Shown piece by piece: positions 15,877 to 25,523 of a DNA stretch of 64,000 bases. The position numbers and the translations under genes were made by a program. The number at the start of each line of letters is the position of its first letter. Position 1 is the stretch's first letter. The notes beneath the pieces were generated by a model that did no database searches, was not told the DNA's origin, and saw only the letters and a list, made by a program, of their open reading frames with translations. Source of the DNA: Marivita geojedonensis (GTDB taxonomy: Bacteria > Pseudomonadota > Alphaproteobacteria > Rhodobacterales > Rhodobacteraceae); assembly GCF_002115805.1 (NCBI RefSeq), contig NZ_JFKC01000005.1:120577-184576 (forward strand). The letters are read 5' to 3'.

Positions 15877-17281
15877 GACCCGATTCAGCGGACCAGAGTT
15901 GTGCGCTCTGTCTGCGCGTGATGCGATCGGCCTGCTGCGTCAGGGCGAGATCACAACTGCGGATCTGATCGATGCCAGCCTTGCCCGCATGGACCAGGTC
16001 GAACCAGACGTGAACGCTGTCGTGACCCGCTGTCCCGACCGCGCCCTCGCCGCGACGGCCGCTGGGGATTCGCTGCTCGCGGGCCTGCCGATCGGAATAA
16101 AAGACCTCAACACGGTCGAAGGCGTGCGCACCACGTTCGGCACCAAGGGCATGGCCGATCATGTGCCAAACGCCTCTGACCCGCTGGTACTGCGGCTGGA
16201 AGAGCGCGGCGGCGTGGTGCTGGGCAAGACCAACACGCCCGAGATGGGCGCCGGCGCCAACACGTTCAACGCGGTCTGCGGCGCAACCCGCAACCCGTGG
16301 AACACCAGAATGAATGCTGCCGGTTCCTCGGGCGGGGCTGCGGTGTCACTGGCCACGGGCGAGTTGTGGCTCAGCCACGGATCGGATTTCGGCGGCAGCC
16401 TGCGGAGCCCGGCAAACTACTGCGGCATCATCGGCCTGCGCCCCTCGCCCGGCATCGCTGGCGGAAGCTCCGCACATCTGGGCTTCACCAATGGTGGCGT
16501 CGATGGCCCGATGGCGCGCGATGTGCTCGACTGCGCTCTCTTCCTCGACGCGATGGCGGGGTATGACCCGGTTTGGCCGATCTCGTTCCCGGCCCCCGAA
16601 ACTCCCTATCTCGAAACCGCCCGCCGCGATGCAGGTGAAATCCGCATCGCCTACACGCCCGACCTAAACGGTTTTGCAGCCGTTACTTCGGAGATCGACA
16701 CGGTCCTGCGCGGCGCCCTCGAAAGCCTGCGCCTGCCCTCGGTCACGGTCGAGGAGCATTGCCCCGAACTGCCACGGTTGGATGAGACATTCCGCGCCCT
16801 GCGCTGCCTGTCCTTCCTCGGCAGCTATCAGGTGACCCCCGAAAGCATTACCAGACACTACAAAGACACGATCAAGGGCAACCTCGCCGATGCCCGCGCC
16901 ATGACCTTTGACGATTACGTGCAGGCGGAACGGGACAGGGCCACTGTCTACAATACCATGGCCGCGTTCTTCAAAACCCATGACGTGCTCGCCTGCCCGG
17001 TCAACGGGCTTGCGCCTCTGCCGGTCGAAATCGAATACCCGACCGAGGTCGCCGGCCGTCCGATGCGCGACTACATCGACTGGTTGCAGTTCGCCTTTCT
17101 GGCCACCGTGGCCGGGCTGCCCGCCCTGTCCCTTCCCGTTGGCTTCACGCCGTCGGGCATGCCGGTCGGACTGCAATTGATCGGCCCTCCGCGCGGCGAA
17201 GCGCGTCTGCTGCAAGTGGCCCATACGCTAGAACAGGCTCTCAATCTGCCGGTCACCCTGATCGACCCGATCAAGGGTTAA
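15863..17281 (+). CDS. amidase signature family hydrolase
   Basis: 472 residues from GTG 15863, overlapping the regulator end by 14 bases. The Ser-cisSer-Lys triad is recognisable: Lys80 in GLPIGIKD, the serines at 155/156 in NAAGSSGGAAVSLATG, and nucleophile Ser179 in GSDFGGSLRSPANYCG. The C-terminal lid contains GLPALSLPVGFTPSGMPVGL. It hydrolyses an amide in the cytoplasm; it is not GatA by context, as gatC and gatB are absent. Overlap with the two-Cys ArsR regulator suggests co-expression. Confidence 0.9.
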   Translation: MTRPETRFSGPELCALSARDAIGLLRQGEITTADLIDASLARMDQVEPDVNAVVTRCPDRALAATAAGDSLLAGLPIGIKDLNTVEGVRTTFGTKGMADHVPNASDPLVLRLEERGGVVLGKTNTPEMGAGANTFNAVCGATRNPWNTRMNAAGSSGGAAVSLATGELWLSHGSDFGGSLRSPANYCGIIGLRPSPGIAGGSSAHLGFTNGGVDGPMARDVLDCALFLDAMAGYDPVWPISFPAPETPYLETARRDAGEIRIAYTPDLNGFAAVTSEIDTVLRGALESLRLPSVTVEEHCPELPRLDETFRALRCLSFLGSYQVTPESITRHYKDTIKGNLADARAMTFDDYVQAERDRATVYNTMAAFFKTHDVLACPVNGLAPLPVEIEYPTEVAGRPMRDYIDWLQFAFLATVAGLPALSLPVGFTPSGMPVGLQLIGPPRGEARLLQVAHTLEQALNLPVTLIDPIKG

Positions 17282-17373
17282 GGACGCGGCGCACCCGCCG
17301 AGTTTGCAGGTCAGTCAAACCCTGGGAGTCAAATCGGCGCATCCGGGTTCGTGCAGGATGTAAGTCCAGCGCG

Positions 17374-17403
17374 AAAAGGCCCGGTCGGGTCAGCCGACCG
17401 GGC
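17374..17403 (-). terminator. intrinsic terminator of the acyl-CoA synthetase gene
   Basis: GCCCGGTCGG (17379-17388) pairs with CCGACCGGGC (17394-17403). Read on the minus strand the stem is followed by CTTTTCGC, just beyond the stop of the gene at 17418. Confidence 0.8.
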
Positions 17404-17417
17404 ATCGATAGACGGCC

Positions 17418-19298
17418 TCAGGCCGCTTCTTCCCACTGGTTGGCAAAGGCGCCCAGCACAAGCCCCACATCGTCATGCGCGGCACCATGCATCTCGACCT
17501 GAGCGACCAGACCGCGCTTTTTATCATCGACAACCCTGATCACCCGCGCCGGAGACCCGGCTTCATCGAGCGCCGCATTGAACACCCGCGTGATCGCGTT
17601 CTTGCGCAGGTCAGGCTTGAAGACTTTGCCCACCGCGGTTTTCGGCAGTTCCGGCATGATCGTCATGTGCTTGGGGACCGCCGCACGTTCATGCACATGC
17701 ACCTTGCAATGCTCCAGCAACTCCTGCTCGGTCACGCTCGCGCCAGCGACAAGCTCGACATAGGCGCAGGGCAACTCGCCCGCATGAGCGTCGGGCTGGC
17801 CAATCGCCCCTGCCACGGCAACCGCAGGATGCGCCAACAGTGCGTCTTCGATATCAGCGGGGTCGATATTGTGACCGCCCCGGATGATCAGATCTTTCGC
17901 GCGTCCGGTGATCCACAAATAGCCATCGGCGTCCAGACGTCCCAGATCGCCTGTCCGCAGGTAAACGTCATAATGGTAGAGGTCCTCGTTCTTGGCCGCC
18001 TCGGTGTAGGTGTTGCCGGGGAACACACCGGGGTTGGAGACACAGATTTCCCCGATCTCATCAACACCACATTCGGCAACCTGCCCGTCACGGATCGTCA
18101 GGATCTTCACGTCAGTATAGGGGAACGGCATCCCGACAGAGCCGACCTTCTTTTCCCCATCCGGCGGGTTGATCGACACGAGGCAGGTCGCTTCGGTCAT
18201 GCCGTAGCCCTCGCAGATCGTCAGACCGCAGGCTTCCTCGAACCGGCGGAACAGTTCCATCGGCATCGGCGCTGACCCCGAGATCGCAAACTGGACCGAA
18301 GAGATATCCGCATCGACAGGGCGCTGCATCAGCGCCGCGACCGCGGTCGGAACGGTGATCATATAGGTCACTTTCCAGCGCTCGCAGAGCTTCCAGAAGT
18401 TGACCATGACGCCTTCGCCGCGATAGCCCTGCGGCGTCGGGAACACCACATGCGATCCCGATACGATGGCAGACATCAAAAGCGCCTGCGTTGCCATGAC
18501 GTGGAACAGAGGAAGCGGGCAGATCATCGTGTCCTTCTCGGTAAAGAGCACGGTATTGCCGATCCAGCCGTTGTACATCATGCCGGAATACTTGTGCTGC
18601 ACCACTTTCGGCATCCCCGTAGTGCCGCCCGTATGGAAATAGGCCGCCACCCGATCCCCGTCGCTGTCCGAGAAATCAAGCGTGGTGTTCTGCTTTTTGA
18701 GCTCCGCATTGAAGTTCAGAACATCGGCATGGTGACCACCGGGGTTTTTCGGGCGGATGAGCGGAACGATCCACGACTTCGGTGGCGTCAGATAGCGATT
18801 CAGATCGACTTCCAGAACCGTCTGGACCTTGGGCGCATGGCGGCAGGCTTCCGCCACCTTCTGTGGCACATCCGTTTTCGGAAACGCCTTGAGTGTCACC
18901 ACCACCTTGGCTTCGGTCTCGCGAAGAATCGCCGCGATCTGCTCCGGCTCCAGAAGCGGGTTGATCGGATTCACGATCCCGGCAATCGCACCGCCAAGAA
19001 GCGTCAGAATGGTCTCGTTGCTGTTGGGCAGCACGTAGGCCACCACGTCATTCTCGCCAATACCCAGCTTGCGGAACATGTTGGCCGCCTGCACGGTTTT
19101 CGACAGAAGCTCGGTCCAGCTGAGTGTTTCCGACTTGTCAGTCGGCCCGGACAGCAGCTGAAAACTCACAGCCGGGCGGTTCGGATATGCTGCGGCGGTC
19201 TTGCTCAGCTGACGATAGAGCGTCGCGGGAACATCCCTCTCCGCCCACGTCATCTCATTCTCGATTGCGTCGCGGTCCTTGAAACTCGCAAACGTCAT
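17418..19298 (-). CDS. acyl-CoA synthetase (AMP-forming)
   Basis: 626 residues from the ATG ending at 19298, which has GGGAGGGG upstream; a 78-residue extension is basic and improbable. The AMP/ATP loop is YFHTGGTTGMPKVVQHKY. Later motifs are ISGSAPMPMELFRRF, EGYGMTEATCLVSIN, YLRTGDLGRLDADGYLWITG, and the catalytic lysine region LPKTAVGKVFKPDLRK. It activates a carboxylic acid to its CoA thioester; chain length cannot be inferred. It is divergent from the sugar-type ABC operon and shares a 298-base promoter region with it. Confidence 0.92.
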   Translation of the reverse strand: MTFASFKDRDAIENEMTWAERDVPATLYRQLSKTAAAYPNRPAVSFQLLSGPTDKSETLSWTELLSKTVQAANMFRKLGIGENDVVAYVLPNSNETILTLLGGAIAGIVNPINPLLEPEQIAAILRETEAKVVVTLKAFPKTDVPQKVAEACRHAPKVQTVLEVDLNRYLTPPKSWIVPLIRPKNPGGHHADVLNFNAELKKQNTTLDFSDSDGDRVAAYFHTGGTTGMPKVVQHKYSGMMYNGWIGNTVLFTEKDTMICPLPLFHVMATQALLMSAIVSGSHVVFPTPQGYRGEGVMVNFWKLCERWKVTYMITVPTAVAALMQRPVDADISSVQFAISGSAPMPMELFRRFEEACGLTICEGYGMTEATCLVSINPPDGEKKVGSVGMPFPYTDVKILTIRDGQVAECGVDEIGEICVSNPGVFPGNTYTEAAKNEDLYHYDVYLRTGDLGRLDADGYLWITGRAKDLIIRGGHNIDPADIEDALLAHPAVAVAGAIGQPDAHAGELPCAYVELVAGASVTEQELLEHCKVHVHERAAVPKHMTIMPELPKTAVGKVFKPDLRKNAITRVFNAALDEAGSPARVIRVVDDKKRGLVAQVEMHGAAHDDVGLVLGAFANQWEEAA

Positions 19299-19501
19299 GG
19301 CGTTCCCCTCCCTGTTGGCGCGCTCTGAGCGCCGTCGCATCTTTGGCGATCTCTGTAGTGGATATTCTGCAGGAACAAGACACCACGACGCTACGACAAA
19401 ATTCTTGTGACGCTGCGTTCCGAATTCATTTGGGCATCGGAAAGAAGGTTTCCAACGAAAATCGCCGGGGTTTTGCCCCGGGCGTCGACCGGTTTTGATT
19501 T

Positions 19502-19527
19502 TTTGCACACGTTTGCAAAGAATTCTT
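19502..19527. promoter_or_regulatory. candidate operator of the sugar-type ABC transporter
   Basis: TTTGCA-CACGTT-TGCAAA (19502-19519) is a perfect inverted repeat, overlapping AAGAATTCTT (19518-19527), another palindrome. It lies 70-95 bases before the ATPase start, in the divergent region with the acyl-CoA synthetase. The rest of 19299-19596 shows no gene. Confidence 0.4.
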
Positions 19528-19596
19528 GCCAAACCGGAAACCCTATGGCTTGGTGGGGTCGTCTACCGCAAATCCGAGTTTGCGCAGGGGGAAGAA

Positions 19597-20649
19597 ATGG
19601 CGGAAATCCAGCTCAGGAATGTCAACAAACGCTGGGGCAACTTCGTCGGTGTCGACAACTTCAACCTGACCATTGCGGACAAGGAATTCCTTGTGCTGCT
19701 AGGCCCGTCCGGCTGCGGAAAGACAACAACCATGCGGATGATCGCCGGGCTGGAAGACATCACCGAGGGTGAGATCGCAATCGATGGCCGGGTGGTGAAC
19801 GATCTCGATCCAAAGGACCGGGACGTGGCGATGGTGTTTCAGTCCTACGCCCTCTACCCGAACATGAACGTCTACGAGAACATCCGCTTTCCGCTCAAGG
19901 TGCGCGGGGTCGATGCGTCAACCCATGACGAGCGGGTCCGCCGTGCCAGTGCGATGGTGGAACTGGACGATTTCCTGCACCGAAAGCCTGCCGAACTGTC
20001 CGGCGGCCAGCGTCAGCGCGTGGCACTGGCCCGTGCGATCGTGCGCGAACCCAACGTGTTCCTGATGGACGAGCCACTGTCGAACCTCGACGCCAAGCTG
20101 CGGGTTTCGACCCGCGCCCAGATCAAAAACCTGAGCCACGAGCTTGCCGTGACCACGATCTACGTGACCCACGACCAGATCGAAGCGATGACCCTCGCTG
20201 ACCGCGTTGTCGTGATGGAAAAAGGCGTCGTGCAGCAGGTCGGCAGCCCGACCGAGATCTACGACCGCCCCGCCAATGCCTTCGTGGCAAGCTTCATCGG
20301 AAACCCGGCGATGAACCTGATCGACGGCGAGATCACCGATGGCATTTTCGAAACCCGCAACACCCACATTTCCGGATTGGGACACGCAGACGGCAAAGTC
20401 ACACTCGGGTTCCGCGCAGAAGATGCAGCACTTGCCCCAGAGGGCGACGGCCAGATCACCGCACCGATCTACACGCTCGAACTTCTGGGCGACGCGACCA
20501 TGATCTCGGTCCGCATCGGACAGTCACTGGTTGCGGTCAAGACCGACAAATCCTTCCGGGCCGAAATCGGCGATCCGGTTTCGATCCACGTACCGCCTGA
20601 CATCTGCCACCTGTTCTCAACGGAAACAGGTCAGAGAATAGAGGGCTGA
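19597..20649 (+). CDS. carbohydrate ABC transporter ATP-binding protein (UgpC/MsmK type)
   Basis: 350 residues from ATG 19597, preceded by AGGGGGAAG. Walker A is GPSGCGKT (36-43), the signature is LSGGQRQRVALARAI, Walker B is VFLMDEPLSNLDAKLR, and the switch His is in TIYVTHDQIEAMTLADR. A C-terminal TOBE/MalK-like regulatory domain covers about 235-350 (NLIDGEITDG, LGFRAEDA, LLGDATMISVRIG). This is the single ATPase energising the permease pair encoded downstream. It leads a four-gene operon. Confidence 0.94.
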   Translation: MAEIQLRNVNKRWGNFVGVDNFNLTIADKEFLVLLGPSGCGKTTTMRMIAGLEDITEGEIAIDGRVVNDLDPKDRDVAMVFQSYALYPNMNVYENIRFPLKVRGVDASTHDERVRRASAMVELDDFLHRKPAELSGGQRQRVALARAIVREPNVFLMDEPLSNLDAKLRVSTRAQIKNLSHELAVTTIYVTHDQIEAMTLADRVVVMEKGVVQQVGSPTEIYDRPANAFVASFIGNPAMNLIDGEITDGIFETRNTHISGLGHADGKVTLGFRAEDAALAPEGDGQITAPIYTLELLGDATMISVRIGQSLVAVKTDKSFRAEIGDPVSIHVPPDICHLFSTETGQRIEG

Positions 20650-20729
20650 ACCAAACGGGAGTCCCGGCTCAACCGGGAAACAGCGATGTGTCTTCGAAGA
20701 GGCGCATCCAGACACACAGGGAGACCAAG

Positions 20730-21971
20730 ATGAACCTCAGAAATATCCTGATGACAGGCTCGTTCCTTGTCGCGGCGGGTGCCAGCACTGCGATGGCAGC
20801 CGATTGTGGCATCGACGGTGGCCGGCTCAGCATCATCGGCAACGAATTCCCCGCCATCCAGACTGTCGCGCGCAACGCACAGGACTGCGACGGTCTGTCC
20901 GAAGCCAAGGCGAATCTCACCGCCGATCACCAGACGATCAACCTTGCCGGGATGCAGGGCGATCCGGCCGAATACACCACCGCGATCGTCGCAAACTCAT
21001 CCATCGTTGCGCTGATCAACGAAGATGTGATCCGCCCACTCGACGATCTGGTGTCCGCGCATGGTCAGGACATCCCGAAGAACCAGCTCATCACGATCAA
21101 CGGTCAGGTTATGGCGGTGGCGTTCATGGCGAACGCGCAGCACCTCGTCTACCGCAAGGACATCCTCGAACAGATCGGAATGGAGCCTCCGAAAACCTAC
21201 GAAGACATGCTGGCCGCAGCCGAAAAGATCCGCGCCGAAGGTATCCTCGAATACCCGCTGGGCGGTGCCTACGCGGCAGGCTGGAACCTCGCGCAGGAAT
21301 TCGTGAACATGTATATCGGCAATGGCGGTCAGTTCTATGAACCAGGCACCGCGCAGGTCTCGATCAACAACGAGGCGGGCGTTGCAACGCTCGAGATGCT
21401 GAAATCGCTCAGCGCCTATATGAACCCCGACTTCCTCACCCACGACTCCAACGCAACCAGCGCCGAATGGGAAGCAGGCAACGTCGCGCTCATGAACATG
21501 TGGGGCTCGCGCACGGGAGTTCTGATGGATGCCGAAGGCTCCACCCCCGAAGTCTACGAGAACACCACCGTCGCAGGGCCGATGACCGTCGCAGGCGGCG
21601 ACACCCCCGCATCGACACTGTGGTGGGACGGATGGACCGTGGCCAAGAACATCAGCGACGCAGACGCCGAAGCGACCTTCAAGGCGATGAAGCACGGCAT
21701 CAGCCCGGCCATCCTCAACGACGAGACCATGGGACAGGCGGTCTGGATGATCGACGGATACCAGCCCGCCCCCGTCAATCAGGGTGTGTTCTCGGCCATT
21801 TCGGCAGGAACAACACCCTATCCGATGCTGCCCCATCACGGCCTTCTGCACACCGCGCTTGGCGACAACATCGCTGATTTTCTGCAGGGCAAGGAAAGCG
21901 CCGAACAGACCCTTTCCGACATCGAAGACGCCTATATGACGGCGGCACGCGAAAAGGGCTTCGTCAACTGA
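20730..21971 (+). CDS. sugar ABC transporter substrate-binding protein
   Basis: 413 residues from ATG 20730 with a signal peptide ending MAA (about residues 1-22). It has the family-1 extracellular solute-binding pattern: LINEDVIRPLDDLV, VAFMANAQHLVYRKDILEQI, PPKTYEDMLAAAEKIRAEG, EWEAGNVALMNMWGSR and DGWTVAKNISDADAEATFKAM. It captures a carbohydrate-like ligand in the periplasm and delivers it to the two permeases. The exact ligand is unknown; neither a sugar kinase nor a glycosidase is nearby. Confidence 0.9.
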   Translation: MNLRNILMTGSFLVAAGASTAMAADCGIDGGRLSIIGNEFPAIQTVARNAQDCDGLSEAKANLTADHQTINLAGMQGDPAEYTTAIVANSSIVALINEDVIRPLDDLVSAHGQDIPKNQLITINGQVMAVAFMANAQHLVYRKDILEQIGMEPPKTYEDMLAAAEKIRAEGILEYPLGGAYAAGWNLAQEFVNMYIGNGGQFYEPGTAQVSINNEAGVATLEMLKSLSAYMNPDFLTHDSNATSAEWEAGNVALMNMWGSRTGVLMDAEGSTPEVYENTTVAGPMTVAGGDTPASTLWWDGWTVAKNISDADAEATFKAMKHGISPAILNDETMGQAVWMIDGYQPAPVNQGVFSAISAGTTPYPMLPHHGLLHTALGDNIADFLQGKESAEQTLSDIEDAYMTAAREKGFVN

Positions 21972-22045
21972 TCCCGCTGAGTGCAGGGGCGGCCCTCTCC
22001 GCCCCTGCACCTATCTGACACCAGCAACCCCGTGGGGCTGATCCG

Positions 22046-23068
22046 ATGAAACACAGTGCGTTTTTCTGGTTTGTGCTGCCCTCAGCCATCGCAATGCTGT
22101 TGTTCATCTTTTTCCCGATTGTCTCGGTGGTCATCCAATCCGTTCATGTTGCCCACGAACAGGTCATCGTCGAGGTGGAAAACTGCGGCCCCTTCGGCTG
22201 CACCACCGCCACCGCCATCGATCAGGAAGCGACCGCTGCGCTGCGCGCGGAACAGCCCCTTGGACGGTTCGCCGGGCTGGAAATCTACAAGGACCGCAAC
22301 CACCTCGCGGTGACGCAGGTCGGGCAGCTCTGGGACCAAAGCACCGGGATCGGAGACTTCATCGGAAAGCTGATGAACCTGCCCTTCTACAAAGCGCTCG
22401 GATTCACGCTGACCTATACCTTCGTGGTCACGCCACTCACCATTCTGTTCGGCTTCGTCATCGCCGTCGCCGTCAACAGCGCGGCACGCGTTCTCCGCGG
22501 ACCGCTGATCTTTTTCTCGCTGCTGCCCAACATCGTCACCCCCCTGATCGGCGGTCTCATCCTGTTCTGGATGGTCGATGCCCGCGGCGTGATCGGAACC
22601 GCTCTGCGCTGGCTTGCCGACGATCCATCGCTGTCGGTCAAGGCCGACACCGGCCTGATGTGGATCATGCTCATGGTCTACGGCGTCTGGCACTCCGCCC
22701 CTTTCGCCTTCATCGTGTATTACGCGGGTCTGCAAACCGTGAACACGGACACGCTCGAGGCCGCCCGCATCGACGGGGCCAGCCGGTGGCAGCAGATCCG
22801 GCACGTCGTGATCCCGCATCTTCTGCCGCTGACCACTTTCATCGCCCTGATCCAGCTGATGGACAATTTCCGAGTGTTCGAACCGATCATCAGCTTCAAC
22901 GCCAGCGCCCATGCAACCTCGCTGAGCTGGGCAATCTACAATGACCTTGGCGGAGAGACGCAGCAGCTGACCTCGGCTGCCGCCACCTCTGTTCTGACGG
23001 TGATCGGCGTGGCCATTCTGCTGTCGCCCGTCCTCGTCCGAACCTACCGCAGCTATGGCAAGGCATAG
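22046..23068 (+). CDS. sugar ABC transporter permease (MalF-like)
   Basis: 340 residues. A first membrane segment (about 9-30) is followed by an unusually long periplasmic loop of about 75 residues with a Cys pair (NCGPFGCTTA). The transport core follows with about five helices and the EAA loop EAARIDGASRWQQIRHVVIPHLLPL. It pairs with the MalG-like protein encoded next. ATG 22046 lies 74 bases after the binding-protein stop. Confidence 0.93.
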   Translation: MKHSAFFWFVLPSAIAMLLFIFFPIVSVVIQSVHVAHEQVIVEVENCGPFGCTTATAIDQEATAALRAEQPLGRFAGLEIYKDRNHLAVTQVGQLWDQSTGIGDFIGKLMNLPFYKALGFTLTYTFVVTPLTILFGFVIAVAVNSAARVLRGPLIFFSLLPNIVTPLIGGLILFWMVDARGVIGTALRWLADDPSLSVKADTGLMWIMLMVYGVWHSAPFAFIVYYAGLQTVNTDTLEAARIDGASRWQQIRHVVIPHLLPLTTFIALIQLMDNFRVFEPIISFNASAHATSLSWAIYNDLGGETQQLTSAAATSVLTVIGVAILLSPVLVRTYRSYGKA

Positions 23069-23079
23069 AGGACAGGATC

Positions 23080-23961
23080 ATGGCCAGCAAAGCACAGCAA
23101 CGCCCCCTCGCCCTTCAGATCGTCCTCTTGATCACGCTTGTGGTCTGGATGGCCGCGGCTGCTTTCCCATTCTTCTGGACACTGTGGGGCTCGTTCAAAG
23201 TCGAAGCCGATTTCTTCTCTCTCGCCGACTGGACCAACGCGCTGACCGGGCGCATGACCAGCATGGAAACAGGAGAGGCGTTCACCGCACAGGGCTACTA
23301 CGGCGCCTGGATTCAAGAGGAATTCTGGCGCGCCACACTGAACTCGGTCCTCGTCTGCCTCTTTGTCGTGACCATCTCACTGACCCTCGGCACTCTGGGC
23401 GGCTACGCGCTGGCCCGCTCCACCTACCGCTACGCGTTCTGGTTTCTGCTGATCGCGCTGATCTTCCGCGCGATGCCGCCGATCACGCTGGTGTCCGGCT
23501 ACCTGCCGGTGTTCTTCGAATGGAATGTCTGGGGCTATCTGCCAACGGCGATCATCGTGCTCGTGGCGATCAACCAGCCCTTCACGCTCTGGATGCTGCA
23601 CTCCTTCTTCAAGAACATCCCGCAGGATCTCGACGAATCCGCAATGGTCGATGGCTGCACCCGGTTTCAGGCCTTTCGCCACGTGATCATTCCGGTCATG
23701 TGGCCGGGCGTCATCACCACCGGGCTCTTCAGCTTCCTGCTGGCCTATAACGACTTCGCCGTGACCGCGATGATCCTCGACAAACAGAACCAGACCATGG
23801 TGCCCAAAATCGCCAGCTTTCTCGGAACCACACAGACCAAAGGCAACGTGATGTTCGCCGTCGCTGCCGTGGTTTCGACAACGGCACCGCTCTTCCTGCT
23901 GATCATGTTCTTCCAGCGTCAGATCGTCTCCGGCCTCACCGCCGGAGCCGTTAAGGGCTGA
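23080..23961 (+). CDS. sugar ABC transporter permease (MalG-like)
   Basis: 293 residues with six predicted membrane helices. The EAA loop is ESAMVDGCTRFQAFRHVIIPVMWPG, beginning after NIPQDLD. A periplasmic loop of about 50 residues lies between helices 1 and 2. It starts 11 bases after the first permease and ends the operon. A multi-hairpin repeat then separates it from the convergent FAD-oxidase gene. Confidence 0.93.
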   Translation: MASKAQQRPLALQIVLLITLVVWMAAAAFPFFWTLWGSFKVEADFFSLADWTNALTGRMTSMETGEAFTAQGYYGAWIQEEFWRATLNSVLVCLFVVTISLTLGTLGGYALARSTYRYAFWFLLIALIFRAMPPITLVSGYLPVFFEWNVWGYLPTAIIVLVAINQPFTLWMLHSFFKNIPQDLDESAMVDGCTRFQAFRHVIIPVMWPGVITTGLFSFLLAYNDFAVTAMILDKQNQTMVPKIASFLGTTQTKGNVMFAVAAVVSTTAPLFLLIMFFQRQIVSGLTAGAVKG

Positions 23962-23964
23962 CCC

Positions 23965-24070
23965 CCGATCTTCTCTGTTTCAAAAATACCTCGGGGGAGT
24001 CGCCCACAGGGCGACGGGGGCAGCGCCCCCGTTTTCCGTCAACGGAAAACAAGGATGCGCCAACGCATCC
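23965..24070 (+). repeat. multi-hairpin intergenic repeat, full copy
   Basis: The core CTTCTCTGTTTCAAAAATAC continuing with CTCGGGGG (about 23970-23997) is followed by four stems. These are CGCCC/GGGCG (24001-24013), CGGGGGC-AGC-GCCCCCG (24015-24031), GTTTTCCGT-CA-ACGGAAAAC (24031-24050) and GGATGCG-CCAA-CGCATCC (24053-24070). It lies between two convergent stops and may act as a terminator for both. Confidence 0.75.
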
Positions 24071-24080
24071 TCCACCGTCC

Positions 24081-25466
24081 TCAGTTCAAGGTCACCAACT
24101 TGCCCGGGTTCATGATATTTCCCGGATCGATCGCCTTCTTCAGCGTCGCCATCAACGCATAGGCCGCGCCATGTTCCTCGGCGAGGTATTTGCGCTTGCC
24201 CAGCCCCACACCGTGCTCCCCGCTGACCGTGCCGCCGAACTCCAGCGCCAGCATGTTGACCTGATTGGCCAGCGCCTTCGCGCGCTCCATTTCGTCGGCG
24301 TTCTCGGGATCGACAAGGATCAGCAGGTGAAAGTTCCCATCCCCCACATGGCCCACCAGCGGCGCAATCAACCCCGATTGCGCGATCACCTCTTTCGTCC
24401 GCGCGATGCACCCGGCCAGGGCCGAGATCGGCACGCAGCAATCCGTTACCAAACCCTCACATCCGGGCCGAAGCGCTTTTCCCGCGTAATACGCATTGTG
24501 CCGCGCCTGCCAAAGGCGGTTGCGATCTTCCGTTCGTGTGGCCCATTTGAAATCCGACCCGCCATGCTCTTCGACCAGCGAGGCAAAGCTCTCGACCTGC
24601 TCGGCCACGCCAGCTTCCGAACCGTGGAACTCCAGAAACAGATGCGGCACTTCCGGAAGACCCATGTCGGGATTGTAGATGTTCATCCCCTTCATCTGGA
24701 CCTCGTCCAGCAGCTCGATCCGGGCCATCGGCAGGCCCATCTGAATGGCAAGGATCACCGTGTCCACGGCGCTGGCAATATCGGGAAACGCGCAGGTCGC
24801 CGCCGCCACATGTTCGGGCTGGCCACGCAGTTTGACCGTCAGCTTGGTGATGATCCCAAGCGTGCCTTCCGACCCGACAAAGAGGTGCGTCAGGTCATAC
24901 CCGGTCGAGGATTTCCGCGCCCGGCTGCCCGTCTCGATGATCTGTCCATCCGGCAGCACCACCTCCAGCGCCAGCACATTGTCCGCCATCGTCCCATAGC
25001 GCACCGTATTGGTGCCCGAGGCCCGCGTTGCCGCCATTCCGCCCAGGCTGGCATCCGCCCCCGGATCGACCGTGAACATAAGCCCGGTCGCCCGCAATTC
25101 CTCGTTCAACTGCACCCGCGTCACGCCGGGTTCCACAACCGCATCCAGATCGCTCTCGTTGATCTGAAGCACCCTGTTCATCCGGCTGGTGTCGACGGTG
25201 ATTCCACCCTGCACCGGCACGATATGACCTTCCAGGGACGACCCGACACCATACGGCACCACCGGGCAGCCATGCTGCGAACAGACCTTCAGGATCAGCG
25301 ACACCTCTTCCGTGGTTTCGGGAAAGGCCACCGCATCGGGCAGGACCGGCGTCGTGTAGGCTTCGTCATGGCTGTGCTGATCAAGGATAGACGACCCCGT
25401 GGACAGACGGTCTCCAAGGATGTCACGCAGGGCGGCAATGGTGGCTTCGATATGGGTGTTGGACAT
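24081..25466 (-). CDS. FAD-binding oxidase, D-lactate dehydrogenase/glycolate oxidase (GlcD) type
   Basis: 461 residues from the ATG ending at 25466, with GGGAGAG upstream. The PCMH-type FAD domain shows VVPYGVGSSLEGH, GVTRVQLNEELRATGLMFTVDPGADASLGGM and GSEGTLGIITKLTVKL. The C-terminal substrate domain ends GHVGDGNFHLLILVD and GEHGVGLGKRKYLAEE with the flavin-proximal histidines. It likely oxidises D-lactate or another 2-hydroxyacid, passing electrons to cytochrome or quinone. No signal peptide or partner glcE/glcF is present. Confidence 0.9.
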   Translation of the reverse strand: MSNTHIEATIAALRDILGDRLSTGSSILDQHSHDEAYTTPVLPDAVAFPETTEEVSLILKVCSQHGCPVVPYGVGSSLEGHIVPVQGGITVDTSRMNRVLQINESDLDAVVEPGVTRVQLNEELRATGLMFTVDPGADASLGGMAATRASGTNTVRYGTMADNVLALEVVLPDGQIIETGSRARKSSTGYDLTHLFVGSEGTLGIITKLTVKLRGQPEHVAAATCAFPDIASAVDTVILAIQMGLPMARIELLDEVQMKGMNIYNPDMGLPEVPHLFLEFHGSEAGVAEQVESFASLVEEHGGSDFKWATRTEDRNRLWQARHNAYYAGKALRPGCEGLVTDCCVPISALAGCIARTKEVIAQSGLIAPLVGHVGDGNFHLLILVDPENADEMERAKALANQVNMLALEFGGTVSGEHGVGLGKRKYLAEEHGAAYALMATLKKAIDPGNIMNPGKLVTLN

Positions 25467-25523
25467 GCAGCTCTCCCTCTTCGGCGCCACGCTACTGCCT
25501 CGCGTGCGCAGGGAAAAGCCTGA

